The notes: generated from the letters alone by a model not told the origin. Positions 1 to 5,073 are shown, numbered from the stretch's first letter. The stretch: 6,113 bases of DNA from Actinomycetes bacterium (GCA_023405705.1 JAEXXR010000289.1:1-6113); one strand, 5' to 3'. Numbers and translations: made by a program.

Positions 1-102
1 GCCGGGGGAGCGGGCGCCGCGGGCGCGGCTTCGGCGCCGGCCGAGCCCATCCCGGGAGACCACCCGACCGACCCGCGCGGCGAGGCCGTCCCCGCCCCTT
101 GA
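1..102 (+). CDS. C-terminal tail of an unidentified protein (partial, 5' end outside window)
   Basis: Reading frame 1 is open from the first base to a TGA at 100-102 and gives 33 residues. The start is a run of Ala and Gly (AGGAGAAGAASAPAEP); the end is a charged, Pro-rich stretch (GDHPTDPRGEAVPAP). Nearly all codons end in G or C, as in the clear genes of this window. A strong hairpin terminator begins seven bases after the stop, which supports this being a true gene end. Low-complexity Ala/Pro/Gly tails are common linkers or disordered C-termini in high-GC actinobacteria and do not identify a family. The function cannot be stated. A chance open frame in GC-rich DNA is possible, but the stop-plus-terminator arrangement argues against it. 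Confidence 0.55.
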   Translation, partial: AGGAGAAGAASAPAEPIPGDHPTDPRGEAVPAP

Positions 103-104
103 AC

Positions 105-140
105 AGGAAAGAGGCCCGGACTCCTTCCGGGCCTCTTCCT
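105..140 (+). terminator. Intrinsic terminator of the upstream partial gene
   Basis: The arms AAGAGGCCCGGA (109-120) and TCCGGGCCTCTT (126-137) pair perfectly over 12 bp around a 5-base loop (121-125). With A108 bulged, three more pairs form (105-107 with 138-140). The 3' side is pyrimidine-rich (TCTTCCTTG) rather than a clean T-run. It sits directly after the TGA at 100-102, so it most likely ends that transcript and insulates the ilvG upstream region. Confidence 0.8.
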
Positions 141-311
141 TGTCGACGGCTCCTTTGGGGACGGGCGAGGTCGGGGGTCCATGCCCGTCCGGAGCGTTGC
201 GTCGCAGACCGGGTGTTGGGAGGCGCCGAGGTCGGTCGGCTCACCCGGTCCATATCGGGATCGAAGGAGGTCGTGCCATCTCCTCGTCCTAGGCGCATAT
301 TGCGCGCTCCC

Positions 312-348
312 TACAAACGGCGCAAGGCCTTTGTATGCCTCCATACGA
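312..348 (+). promoter_or_regulatory. Two overlapping, mutually exclusive small hairpins upstream of ilvG
   Basis: TACAAA (312-317) pairs with TTTGTA (330-335), and inside it GGC (319-321) pairs with GCC (327-329 region) around a short loop. GTATG (333-337) pairs with CATAC (342-346) around CCTC, extended outward by a U-A pair and a G-U pair. Both folds need bases 331-335, so only one can form at a time. This resembles a switch or a composite operator, but the stems are short and A+T-rich. No T-run follows, so it is not a conventional attenuator. Confidence 0.3.
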
Positions 349-403
349 AGCTCATACAGCCTGCCCAACTTGTACGAAACGTCGTGCACGCACGTACCAG
401 CTA

Positions 404-420
404 CGCGGCCTCCAGCCGCG
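404..420 (+). promoter_or_regulatory. Perfect 6-bp dyad just before the ilvG -10 hexamer (candidate operator or leader hairpin)
   Basis: CGCGGC (404-409) and GCCGCG (415-420) are perfect complements around the loop CTCCA. If transcription starts at the ATG as the -10 hexamer at 424-429 suggests, the dyad lies in the promoter spacer, where a DNA-binding protein would block RNA polymerase. If transcription starts further upstream, it is an RNA hairpin 16 bases before the start codon. Confidence 0.3.
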
Positions 421-423
421 CAT

Positions 424-429
424 TAGAGT
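424..429 (+). promoter_or_regulatory. Candidate -10 element for a leaderless ilvG transcript
   Basis: TAGAGT fits the actinobacterial TANNNT -10 pattern and ends seven bases before the ATG at 437. Transcription would then begin at or next to the A of the start codon. No Shine-Dalgarno sequence precedes the ATG, which fits. I see no good -35 hexamer. Confidence 0.4.
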
Positions 430-436
430 CGGGCGC

Positions 437-2086
437 ATGTCAACCGACACGCAACAGGAGACGCGGCTGCATGGCGGTCGTCTGATCGCGCGCCGCCTCA
501 AGGCCCACGGCGTCACGAAGCTCTTCACGCTCTCCGGCGGTCACATCTTCCCGATCTACGACGGCTGTCGCGAGGAGGGCATCGACATCGTCGACGTCCG
601 CCACGAGCAGACCGCCGCCTTCGCCGCCGAAGGGTGGGCGAAGGTGACGCGCGCGCCCGGCGTCGCGGCCGTCACCGCGGGACCGGGCGTGACCAATGCG
701 ATGAGCGCGCTCGGCTCGGCACAGTCGAACAACTCTCCGATCGTCGTGCTCGGCGGACGTGCGCCGGCGCTGCGCTGGGGCCGCGGCTCGCTGCAGGAGA
801 TCGACCACATCCCCTTCACGCGCCCGTTGACGAAGCTCGCGACGACGCCCGACGGCACCGACGAGATCCCCGGCCTCGTCGACGACGCGCTGAGGGTCGC
901 GATGACGCCCCACTCGGGCCCCGCGTTCCTCGACTTCTCGATGGACCACGTCTTCAGCGAGGCGGCCGAGCCCGAGAGCGAGGCGAGGCTGCTGCAGCCG
1001 CACCTCGGCGCGGGCGCCGACGGCAACGCGATCGAGCGCGCCGGCCGGCTGCTGCAGCAGGCCGAGCGGCCGGTGATCATGGCCGGCACGAACCTCTACT
1101 GGGGCCACGGCGAGGAGGCGCTGAGAGCGCTCGTCGAGGAGCTGGGGATCCCGGTCTTCCTCAACGGCCTCGCGCGCGGCTGCGTCCCGGCCGACCACGA
1201 CCTGTTCTTCTCGCGGGCGCGCGGGGCGGCGCTGAAGGGCGCCGACGTCGCGCTCGTGATCGGCGTGCCGATGGACTTCCGGCTCGGCTTCGGCGAGTCG
1301 TTCGGCGCCGACACGGAGCTGATCGCGATCGACGTCGCCGAGCCGCTGCGCGAGCATCCGCGCACGGTCGCCGCCGAGCTGTACGGCGCGCTGCCGGCGA
1401 CGCTCGACGCGCTGCGCGCCGCGGGCGCCGGCGGTCCCGACCGCTCGCGCTGGCACGAGGAGCTGCGCCGCGTCGAGGAGGAGAAGCACGCCGCGGAGGC
1501 GGCGGAGCTGAACGACGAGCGCGCGCCGCTGCACCCGATGCGGCTGTACAAGGGCCTCGCCGAGGTGATCGACCGCAACGCGATCGTCGTCTGCGACGGC
1601 GGCGACTTCGTCTCCTACGCGGGACGCGTGGTCGACTCCTACGAGCCCGGCTGCTGGCTCGACCCCGGCCCGTTCGGCTGCCTCGGCAGCGGCCCCGGCT
1701 ACGCGCTCGCGGCGAAGATGGCGAGACCGGAGCGTCAGGTCGTGCTGATCTACGGCGACGGCGCCTTCGGCTTCGCGGGGATGGAGTACGACACGCTCGC
1801 GCGCCATGGCGTCGACGTCGTCGGCGTGATGGGCAACAACGGCATCTGGGCGCTGGAGAAGCACCCGATGGAGTTCCTCTACGGCTACTCGGTCGCCGCC
1901 GAGCTGCGGCCGGCGACGCGCTACGACGAGGTCGTCACGGCGCTCGGCGGCCACGGCGAGCTGGTCGAGCGGCCCGACCAGCTGCGCGGTGCGCTCGACC
2001 GCGCCTTCTCGGCCGGCAAGCCGGCGCTCGTCAACGTCCTGACCGACCCGGACGTCGTCTACCCGCGCAAGTCGAACCTGGCGTAG
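437..2086 (+). CDS. ilvG: Acetolactate synthase-like thiamine-diphosphate enzyme IlvG
   Basis: The 549-residue product has the three-domain layout of acetohydroxyacid synthase-superfamily enzymes: N-terminal pyrimidine-binding domain (about 10-175), central domain (about 195-330) and C-terminal diphosphate-binding domain (about 365-540). The catalytic glutamate that activates thiamine diphosphate is E57 in [12 protein letters not shown], which argues against glyoxylate carboligase, where this residue is replaced. The [15 protein letters not shown] stretch (119-133) matches the AHAS QE..TRP.TK region. The metal/cofactor motif is GDG (440-442) ending in NN (467-468). As I remember it, Mycobacterium tuberculosis IlvG (Rv1820, about 547 residues) shares the MSTDT start, [33 protein letters not shown] and the SNLA end. 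The usual AHAS reaction condenses pyruvate with a second 2-keto acid in branched-chain amino acid synthesis. No regulatory subunit gene is adjacent. The ATG at 437 is preferred over the in-frame ATG at 335 because similarity begins here and a -10-like hexamer precedes it. Confidence 0.9.
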   Translation: MSTDTQQETRLHGGRLIARRLKAHGVTKLFTLSGGHIFPIYDGCREEGIDIVDVRHEQTAAFAAEGWAKVTRAPGVAAVTAGPGVTNAMSALGSAQSNNSPIVVLGGRAPALRWGRGSLQEIDHIPFTRPLTKLATTPDGTDEIPGLVDDALRVAMTPHSGPAFLDFSMDHVFSEAAEPESEARLLQPHLGAGADGNAIERAGRLLQQAERPVIMAGTNLYWGHGEEALRALVEELGIPVFLNGLARGCVPADHDLFFSRARGAALKGADVALVIGVPMDFRLGFGESFGADTELIAIDVAEPLREHPRTVAAELYGALPATLDALRAAGAGGPDRSRWHEELRRVEEEKHAAEAAELNDERAPLHPMRLYKGLAEVIDRNAIVVCDGGDFVSYAGRVVDSYEPGCWLDPGPFGCLGSGPGYALAAKMARPERQVVLIYGDGAFGFAGMEYDTLARHGVDVVGVMGNNGIWALEKHPMEFLYGYSVAAELRPATRYDEVVTALGGHGELVERPDQLRGALDRAFSAGKPALVNVLTDPDVVYPRKSNLA

Positions 2087-2110
2087 CTCCGACTTTCGAT
2101 ACGACTCTGT

Positions 2111-2154
2111 ACCCAAAAAGAGGAAACCGCCCGCGTCGTGCGGACGGTTTCCTC
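2111..2154 (-). terminator. Terminator hairpin between ilvG and ppx, U-tract on the minus strand
   Basis: GAGGAAACCG (2120-2129) and CGGTTTCCTC (2145-2154) form 10 perfect pairs. After one C/A mismatch, 2131-2134 and 2140-2143 add four more around the loop GTCGT. The AAAAA before the plus-strand stem (2115-2119) becomes a T-run directly after the hairpin when read on the minus strand, so it is a canonical intrinsic terminator for transcripts coming from ppx. On the plus strand the hairpin is 33 bases past the ilvG stop but lacks a T-run. It may still end ilvG transcripts, less efficiently. Confidence 0.8.
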
Positions 2155-2190
2155 GAAGTGGCCCAATCAGGACGGGCAGGGGTACGTGCC

Positions 2191-2207
2191 TTGAAAGGGC
2201 CTTTCAA
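2191..2207. repeat. 8-bp palindrome TTGAAAGG-G-CCTTTCAA
   Basis: The arms TTGAAAGG (2191-2198) and CCTTTCAA (2200-2207) are perfect complements around a single G. The arms are A+T-rich relative to the genome and no T-run follows, so this looks more like a protein-binding dyad than a terminator. No promoter next to it is evident. Confidence 0.5.
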
Positions 2208-2276
2208 TGGTCCGGACGGCGGGAGGCGCCGTGTTCATGCGGCTTCGCCCGGACCTATGGATCGGGCAGCGAAATC

Positions 2277-2334
2277 GTTTGCACGAACCCGATGCCCGAC
2301 AGGCCGAGTTTGCCCGAGCGGTTCGCACGCAAAC
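2277..2334. repeat. Imperfect inverted repeat downstream of ppx
   Basis: GTTTGC (2277-2282) pairs with GCAAAC (2329-2334). After a small asymmetric internal loop, CGAAC (2284-2288) pairs with GTTCG (2321-2325), giving 11 pairs. The enclosed 32 bases contain the two TGCCCGA copies. It would form a long stem-loop in the ppx 3' untranslated RNA. Confidence 0.4.
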
Positions 2335-2397
2335 AATCGAACATCCGTCCAGCACCGTTTGGCGCGTGGGCGGGCGCGGGTATGGCTCGTCGTTGCG

Positions 2398-3333
2398 CTA
2401 CGACTTGGCGCGCGCACGCTCCAGCAGGACTCCATGCAGGATGTCATGCTCGGACACCTCGGTGCGCCGGAAACCGAAGGCGCGAAGCACCTCGATCAGG
2501 ATCACCAGGCCCGCGACGATCACGCGCGCGCGGTCAGGATGCAGACCTCGGATCTCTTTCCGCTCCGCCAGCGGCAGCTGTGCGAGCCGGGCCAGCTGCA
2601 GCTCGGCGGTGCCGAGCTCGGCGACGTAGCCGTGGACGCGCGCCGGGTCGTACGGCTCGAGCTCCTGGTCGATCGCCGCCAGCGAGGTGGCGGTGCCGGC
2701 GACGCCGATCGCCGCGCGCGCTTGTGAGCGCACCTCCGCCGGAACGAGCTGCTCGATGATCCGCCGGATCTCGGCGGCGAGCGCCTGCAGCTCGCTCGGC
2801 TGCGGCGGGTCGTGGTGGATGTGGCGCTCGCTCTGGCGCACGACCCCGGCCTGTGTCGTGACGTGGAAGTCGACGCGGCCGGCGTGGCCGACGACCAGCT
2901 CGGTCGAGCCGCCGCCGATGTCGTAGACGAGCAGCGGCGTCGTGTCGGCCGGGTCGCGGCCGTGCGTCGCGCCGAGGAACATCAGCTGCGCCTCGCGCTC
3001 GCCGGCGATCGTCTGCGCGTCGAGGCCGAAGCGATCGCGCACCTGTGCGGCGAAGCCGGCGCCGTTGGCGGCGTCGCGCACGGCGCTGGTGAGGACGGCT
3101 ACGCGCGCGTCGGCGGGGACCTCGGCGGCGTCGAGCGCGTCGCGGTAGGCGCCGAGCGTCGCGAAGACGCGCTCCATCGCCTGATCTCCCAGGCGCCCGC
3201 TGAGGTCGACGCCGTCGCCGAGGCGGGTCACCTGCGAGCGGCGGTCGAGCTCGGCGATGCGGCCGTCGGCGGTGACGTCCGCGATCAGCAGGCGGGTCGA
3301 GTTGGTGCCGATGTCGACCGCTCCGATGCGCAT
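2398..3333 (-). CDS. ppx: Ppx/GppA-family phosphatase (exopolyphosphatase or pppGpp phosphohydrolase)
   Basis: This is a cytoplasmic enzyme of 311 residues in the ASKHA fold. Family signatures occur in order: the first phosphate loop DIGTNSTR (7-14), SAVRDAANG (83-91), GEREA (111-115) where E114 aligns with the catalytic glutamate, the second phosphate loop DIGGGSTEL (138-146), GVAGTATSLAA (210-220), LHPDRARVIVAG (264-275) and SEHDILHGVL (294-303). The family normally has two Glu in the G-x-E-E-A motif; here the first is Arg (R113). The length matches the short two-domain forms of actinobacteria and lacks the HD-like C-terminal domain of E. coli Ppx. Members remove terminal phosphate from polyphosphate or convert pppGpp to ppGpp; sequence alone does not decide between them. 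The ATG sits at the start of the conserved core. No Shine-Dalgarno sequence precedes it, but TAGGAT lies nine bases upstream. It lies 57 bases downstream of the hydroxyacid dehydrogenase gene. Confidence 0.92.
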   Translation of the reverse strand: MRIGAVDIGTNSTRLLIADVTADGRIAELDRRSQVTRLGDGVDLSGRLGDQAMERVFATLGAYRDALDAAEVPADARVAVLTSAVRDAANGAGFAAQVRDRFGLDAQTIAGEREAQLMFLGATHGRDPADTTPLLVYDIGGGSTELVVGHAGRVDFHVTTQAGVVRQSERHIHHDPPQPSELQALAAEIRRIIEQLVPAEVRSQARAAIGVAGTATSLAAIDQELEPYDPARVHGYVAELGTAELQLARLAQLPLAERKEIRGLHPDRARVIVAGLVILIEVLRAFGFRRTEVSEHDILHGVLLERARAKS

Positions 3334-3342
3334 CCCGGCGGG

Positions 3343-3348
3343 ATCCTA
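3343..3348 (-). promoter_or_regulatory. Candidate -10 element for ppx (near-leaderless)
   Basis: On the minus strand TAGGAT ends nine bases before the ppx ATG, so transcription would start about three bases ahead of it. No Shine-Dalgarno sequence and no clear -35 are visible. It would give ppx a transcript separate from the dehydrogenase gene. Confidence 0.4.
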
Positions 3349-3360
3349 CGGGCTCGGCGT

Positions 3361-3380
3361 GGCGGCGCGGGGCGGCGCGG
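3361..3380. repeat. Tandem 10-bp repeat in the dehydrogenase-ppx gap
   Basis: GGCGGCGCGG occurs twice head to tail (3361-3370, 3371-3380), followed by CGGCG. It fills the short gap between the two minus-strand genes. It may be simple GC-rich slippage sequence; no function is evident. Confidence 0.4.
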
Positions 3381-3390
3381 CGGCGTGGGC

Positions 3391-4329
3391 TCAGCTGCGC
3401 GGCGGGGCGACCGGGTTGGGGAGCGGCTCGCCGGCGAGGCCGGCCAGCACGTTGCCGACGGCCAGCTCGGTCATGCGAGCGCGCGTGCGCGTCGTCGCCG
3501 AGCCGATGTGCGGCAGCACGATCACGTTCGGCGCGGCGAGCAGCGGATGGTCGGCAGGGAGCGGCTCGGGGTCGGTGACGTCGAGCGCGGCGCCGCCGAG
3601 CTCGCCGGCGTGGAGCGCGTCGATCAGCGCGCTCGTGTCGACGACCGGGCCGCGGGCGGTGTTGACGAGGATCGCCGTCGGCTTCATCCGCTTCAGCTCC
3701 GCGGCGCCGATCAGGTGGCGGGTCGCGTCGTTGAGCGGGACGTGGAGCGAGACGAAGTCGGAGCGCTCCAACAGCTCAGGCAGCGGCGTGCCGGCGCGGC
3801 TGGTGTTGGTGATGACCTGCATGTCGAAGCCGGCGGCGCGGCGGGCGACCGCCTCGCCGATGCGGCCGGCGCCGACGATCCCGAGCGTCGCGCCGGCGAG
3901 GTCGCGGCCGAGGTGGCCACCCGGCTCGAAGGCGCCCCAGCGGCCCTCCTTGACGACGTCGATCGAGCCGGGCAGATCGCGCGCGGCGGCGAGCAGCAGC
4001 GCGAACGCGGTGTCGGCGGTCGCGTCGGTAAGCACGTCCGGCGTGTTGCCGACGACGACGCCGCGCGCGGCCGCCGCCGCGACGTCGATGTTGTCGTAGC
4101 CGACGCCGAAGTTCGCGACCGTCCTGATCCGCGGGCAGGCGTCGAGCAGCTCGCCGTCGACCGTGTCGGTCAGCGTGCAGAGCAGCGCGTCGGCGTCGCG
4201 GGCGCGCTCGAGCAGCGTCGCGCGGTCGACGGGCCGGTCCTCCTCCCAGACGTCCATCGTGTGGCCGGCGGCGGGGATGCGGTCGAGCGCGTCGCCGGGG
4301 TAGCGGCGGGTGACGAAGACGGAGGCCAT
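3391..4329 (-). CDS. D-2-hydroxyacid dehydrogenase (glyoxylate/hydroxypyruvate reductase-like)
   Basis: This is a cytoplasmic NAD(P)-dependent dehydrogenase of 312 residues, the usual family length. It interconverts a 2-keto acid and the D-2-hydroxy acid. Family marks include NFGVGYDNID (73-82) in the catalytic domain, the nucleotide-binding loop GAGRIG (153-158), and the catalytic triad: R226 in VNTARGP, E255 in DVTDPEP and H274 in LPHIGSAT. After the second strand of the Rossmann fold the sequence is ITNTSRAG (173-180), with no acidic residue at the position that usually binds the NAD ribose. Ser and Arg there suggest NADPH use, as in glyoxylate/hydroxypyruvate reductases. The exact substrate cannot be read off. 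The ATG has no Shine-Dalgarno sequence but has TACGAT exactly seven bases upstream. The secreted-protein gene ends 103 bases upstream on the same strand, and ppx follows 57 bases downstream. Confidence 0.9.
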   Translation of the reverse strand: MASVFVTRRYPGDALDRIPAAGHTMDVWEEDRPVDRATLLERARDADALLCTLTDTVDGELLDACPRIRTVANFGVGYDNIDVAAAAARGVVVGNTPDVLTDATADTAFALLLAAARDLPGSIDVVKEGRWGAFEPGGHLGRDLAGATLGIVGAGRIGEAVARRAAGFDMQVITNTSRAGTPLPELLERSDFVSLHVPLNDATRHLIGAAELKRMKPTAILVNTARGPVVDTSALIDALHAGELGGAALDVTDPEPLPADHPLLAAPNVIVLPHIGSATTRTRARMTELAVGNVLAGLAGEPLPNPVAPPRS

Positions 4330-4336
4330 GGCGCGG

Positions 4337-4342
4337 ATCGTA
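4337..4342 (-). promoter_or_regulatory. Candidate -10 element for a leaderless dehydrogenase transcript
   Basis: TACGAT on the minus strand fits TANNNT and is separated from the ATG by exactly seven bases (CCGCGCC), which places the transcription start at or next to the start codon. No Shine-Dalgarno sequence is present. A -35 hexamer is not clear in the GC-rich DNA upstream. Confidence 0.45.
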
Positions 4343-4357
4343 GGCGGGGCGGAGGCG

Positions 4358-4399
4358 GCCCGGTCGGCCGGGGCCGGGCGGGCTGCACCGGTCGGGTGC
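4358..4399 (-). terminator. Possible GC-rich hairpins after the secreted-protein gene
   Basis: Two hairpins lie in the gap between the secreted-protein gene and the dehydrogenase: GCACC (4385-4389) with GGTGC (4395-4399) around five bases, and GCCCGG (4358-4363) with CCGGGC (4374-4379) around ten. Neither is followed by a T-run on the minus strand. They could slow or end transcription, but in such GC-rich DNA they may be incidental. Confidence 0.25.
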
Positions 4400-4432
4400 T
4401 CCGCGCGCCGCCGTCCGCCGGGCCCGCGTCGC

Positions 4433-4900
4433 TCAGCGGGCCGCGAGCGAGAACTTCGTCGAGCCGGTGCAGATCCAGACGTAGGAGCTGTAGATGTCCG
4501 GGCCGGGGCGCAGGAACGAGAAGTTGACGCTGAGCTTGCCGGTCAGCTTCCCGCCGGCCTTGCGCACGTCGACGGCGTAGTTCTTCGTCGCTCTCGTGCC
4601 GCCGTTCATCGCCGCCGGCTGCAGCGCTCTCGCTCTGCCGGCGCGCCCGAGCGCGAACGAGCCGGGCGGCTGGAACAGCTCCGCGCCCGCGCGCGTGCCG
4701 AAGCTGCCCGTCGTCTCCAAGCAGGAGGTCGGCACGGTCGTCCTGATCGCGCTGACCTTGTTGCCGGCGACTTTCAGCCGGATGCTGCTGCCGTCGCGCG
4801 TCTTGCCCGAGTACGCGGCTGCATGCGCGCCCGTCGCGCCGACCGCGCCGGCCGCCAGCGCGAGGACCGCCAGCAGCGCCGTCTTCAGGACCTTCGTCAT
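4433..4900 (-). CDS. Small secreted protein of unknown function with a signal peptide
   Basis: I do not recognise the family. The 155-residue product begins MTKVLKT, followed by a hydrophobic Ala/Leu/Val segment (8-23) and an AHA-AA signal-peptidase I site, with likely cleavage after A27. The mature part of about 128 residues is basic, rich in Gly, Ser and Thr, and alternates polar and hydrophobic residues in a way that suggests beta strands. It has exactly two cysteines (C60 and C144), which could form a disulfide outside the membrane. No enzyme motif is visible. The frame stays open 70 codons upstream to 5110, where it would overlap the tRNA on the opposite strand. The start at 4900 is decided by a strong Shine-Dalgarno GGAGGAG (4907-4913) six bases before the ATG and by the signal peptide. 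It is followed by a 103-base gap and the dehydrogenase. Export is well supported; the role is unknown. Confidence 0.75.
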   Translation of the reverse strand: MTKVLKTALLAVLALAAGAVGATGAHAAAYSGKTRDGSSIRLKVAGNKVSAIRTTVPTSCLETTGSFGTRAGAELFQPPGSFALGRAGRARALQPAAMNGGTRATKNYAVDVRKAGGKLTGKLSVNFSFLRPGPDIYSSYVWICTGSTKFSLAAR

Positions 4901-4906
4901 CGTCGT

Positions 4907-4913
4907 CTCCTCC
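4907..4913 (-). promoter_or_regulatory. Shine-Dalgarno site that sets the start of the secreted-protein gene
   Basis: GGAGGAG on the minus strand lies six bases before the ATG at 4900. It is the strongest ribosome-binding site in the window and rules out the longer upstream frame. It also shows that this gene has a real 5' leader, unlike its neighbours. Confidence 0.8.
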
Positions 4914-4943
4914 GCCGGTCCAGCCGGCGCTCCGCGAAAGCTC

Positions 4944-4980
4944 ATGCGACGATGGTGCGGCGTCCGGACCCCCGTCGCAT
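4944..4980. repeat. 8-bp inverted repeat enclosing a GTCCGGAC palindrome, upstream of the secreted-protein gene
   Basis: ATGCGACG (4944-4951) and CGTCGCAT (4973-4980) are perfect complements. They bracket GTCCGGAC (4962-4969), itself a perfect palindrome. The element lies 44-80 bases upstream of the secreted-protein start and could be an operator or a leader hairpin. A shorter dyad, GGGAG-GT-CTCCC, follows at 4982-4993. Confidence 0.4.
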
Positions 4981-5056
4981 CGGGAGGTCTCCCAAGGTTT
5001 CCCCCTGCGACCGCGACGCCCTGACACCCCGGCACGCACCTTCGGAGCGACTTCGC

Positions 5057-5062
5057 TAGAAT
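5057..5062 (+). promoter_or_regulatory. -10 element of the initiator tRNA gene
   Basis: TAGAAT is a near-consensus -10 hexamer in an unusually A+T-rich patch that continues as CTTTTG. It ends 11 bases before the first base of the tRNA, so the primary transcript would carry only about five extra 5' bases. No strong -35 is seen at 16-18 bases; CTGACA at 5021-5026 is too far upstream. Confidence 0.6.
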
Positions 5063-5073
5063 CTTTTGTCCGC

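Larger units (their letters stand above)
141..436 (+). other. Non-coding, dyad-rich region upstream of ilvG
   Basis: About 296 bases separate the terminator from the ilvG start. Frames crossing it show mixed third-codon bases (a GTG-initiated frame from 273 has only about 60% G/C at third positions), so I see no gene. The region is locally richer in A+T than the coding DNA. It holds several inverted repeats: 159-166 with 183-190 (8 bp), 293-297 with 301-305, 312-317 with 330-335, 331-337 with 342-348, 372-376 with 393-397 (with an internal CGTGCACG palindrome at 383-390), and 404-409 with 415-420. A GGAGG at 266-270 has no properly spaced start codon. These dyads could be operators for ilvG or folds in a longer leader; the sequence alone does not decide. 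Confidence 0.6.
2155..2397. other. Non-coding gap between the terminator hairpin and the ppx stop, with structured repeats
   Basis: This is 243 bases with lower G+C than the flanking genes. The open frames show no coding bias: a 62-codon minus-strand frame ending at 2167 has only about two thirds G/C third bases and a Cys/Arg-rich product. If the terminator at 2120-2154 ends the ppx transcript, this DNA is a long 3' untranslated region of ppx. It holds a TTGAAAGG-G-CCTTTCAA palindrome (2191-2207), a GTCCGGAC palindrome (2210-2217), a long imperfect inverted repeat (2277-2334) and two TGCCCGA copies (2293-2299, 2311-2317), either of which can pair with TCGGGCA at 2262-2268. It could hide a small RNA, but I recognise no family. 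Confidence 0.5.

Noticed and set aside
335..436. Earlier ATG at 335 as the ilvG start
   Set aside because: The 34 extra codons are Cys/Arg/Thr-rich, overlap the dyads and do not belong to the family. Similarity to known IlvG begins at the ATG at 437.
141..436. TPP riboswitch or T-box leader for ilvG
   Set aside because: I looked for the conserved riboswitch cores (CTGAGA and ACCTGA-type segments) and for a T-box with a following terminator, and found neither.
273..485. Possible upstream peptide gene: GTG at 273 after GGAGG, overlapping the ilvG start
   Set aside because: Only two bases separate GGAGG from GTG, too close for initiation. Third-position G/C is about 60%, and the product is Arg-rich without family features.
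440..2116. Long minus-strand open frame (558 codons) antisense to ilvG
   Set aside because: The product is Arg/Ala/Val-rich low-complexity sequence without motifs, a typical mirror of a GC-rich gene. The plus strand here encodes a clearly conserved TPP enzyme.
244..2266. Shared CCCGRTCCATA sequence at 244-254 (plus) and 2266-2256 (minus)
   Set aside because: It is an 11-base match with one difference, found by eye among several hundred non-coding bases. It could be chance and has no consistent position relative to a gene.
2167..2355. 62-codon minus-strand frame in the ilvG-ppx gap
   Set aside because: Third-position G/C is only about two thirds, there is no Shine-Dalgarno sequence, and the product is Cys/Arg-rich without recognisable features.
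634..2727. Long plus-strand open frame (697 codons) overlapping ilvG and reading into ppx antisense
   Set aside because: It is an Arg/Ala-rich shadow frame crossing a terminator and two real genes on opposite strands; no domain is visible.
2812..4527. Plus-strand open frame (571 codons) antisense to ppx, the dehydrogenase and part of the secreted-protein gene
   Set aside because: It spans three real minus-strand genes, and its product is repetitive Arg/Gly/Val/Asp sequence of the kind produced by antisense reading.
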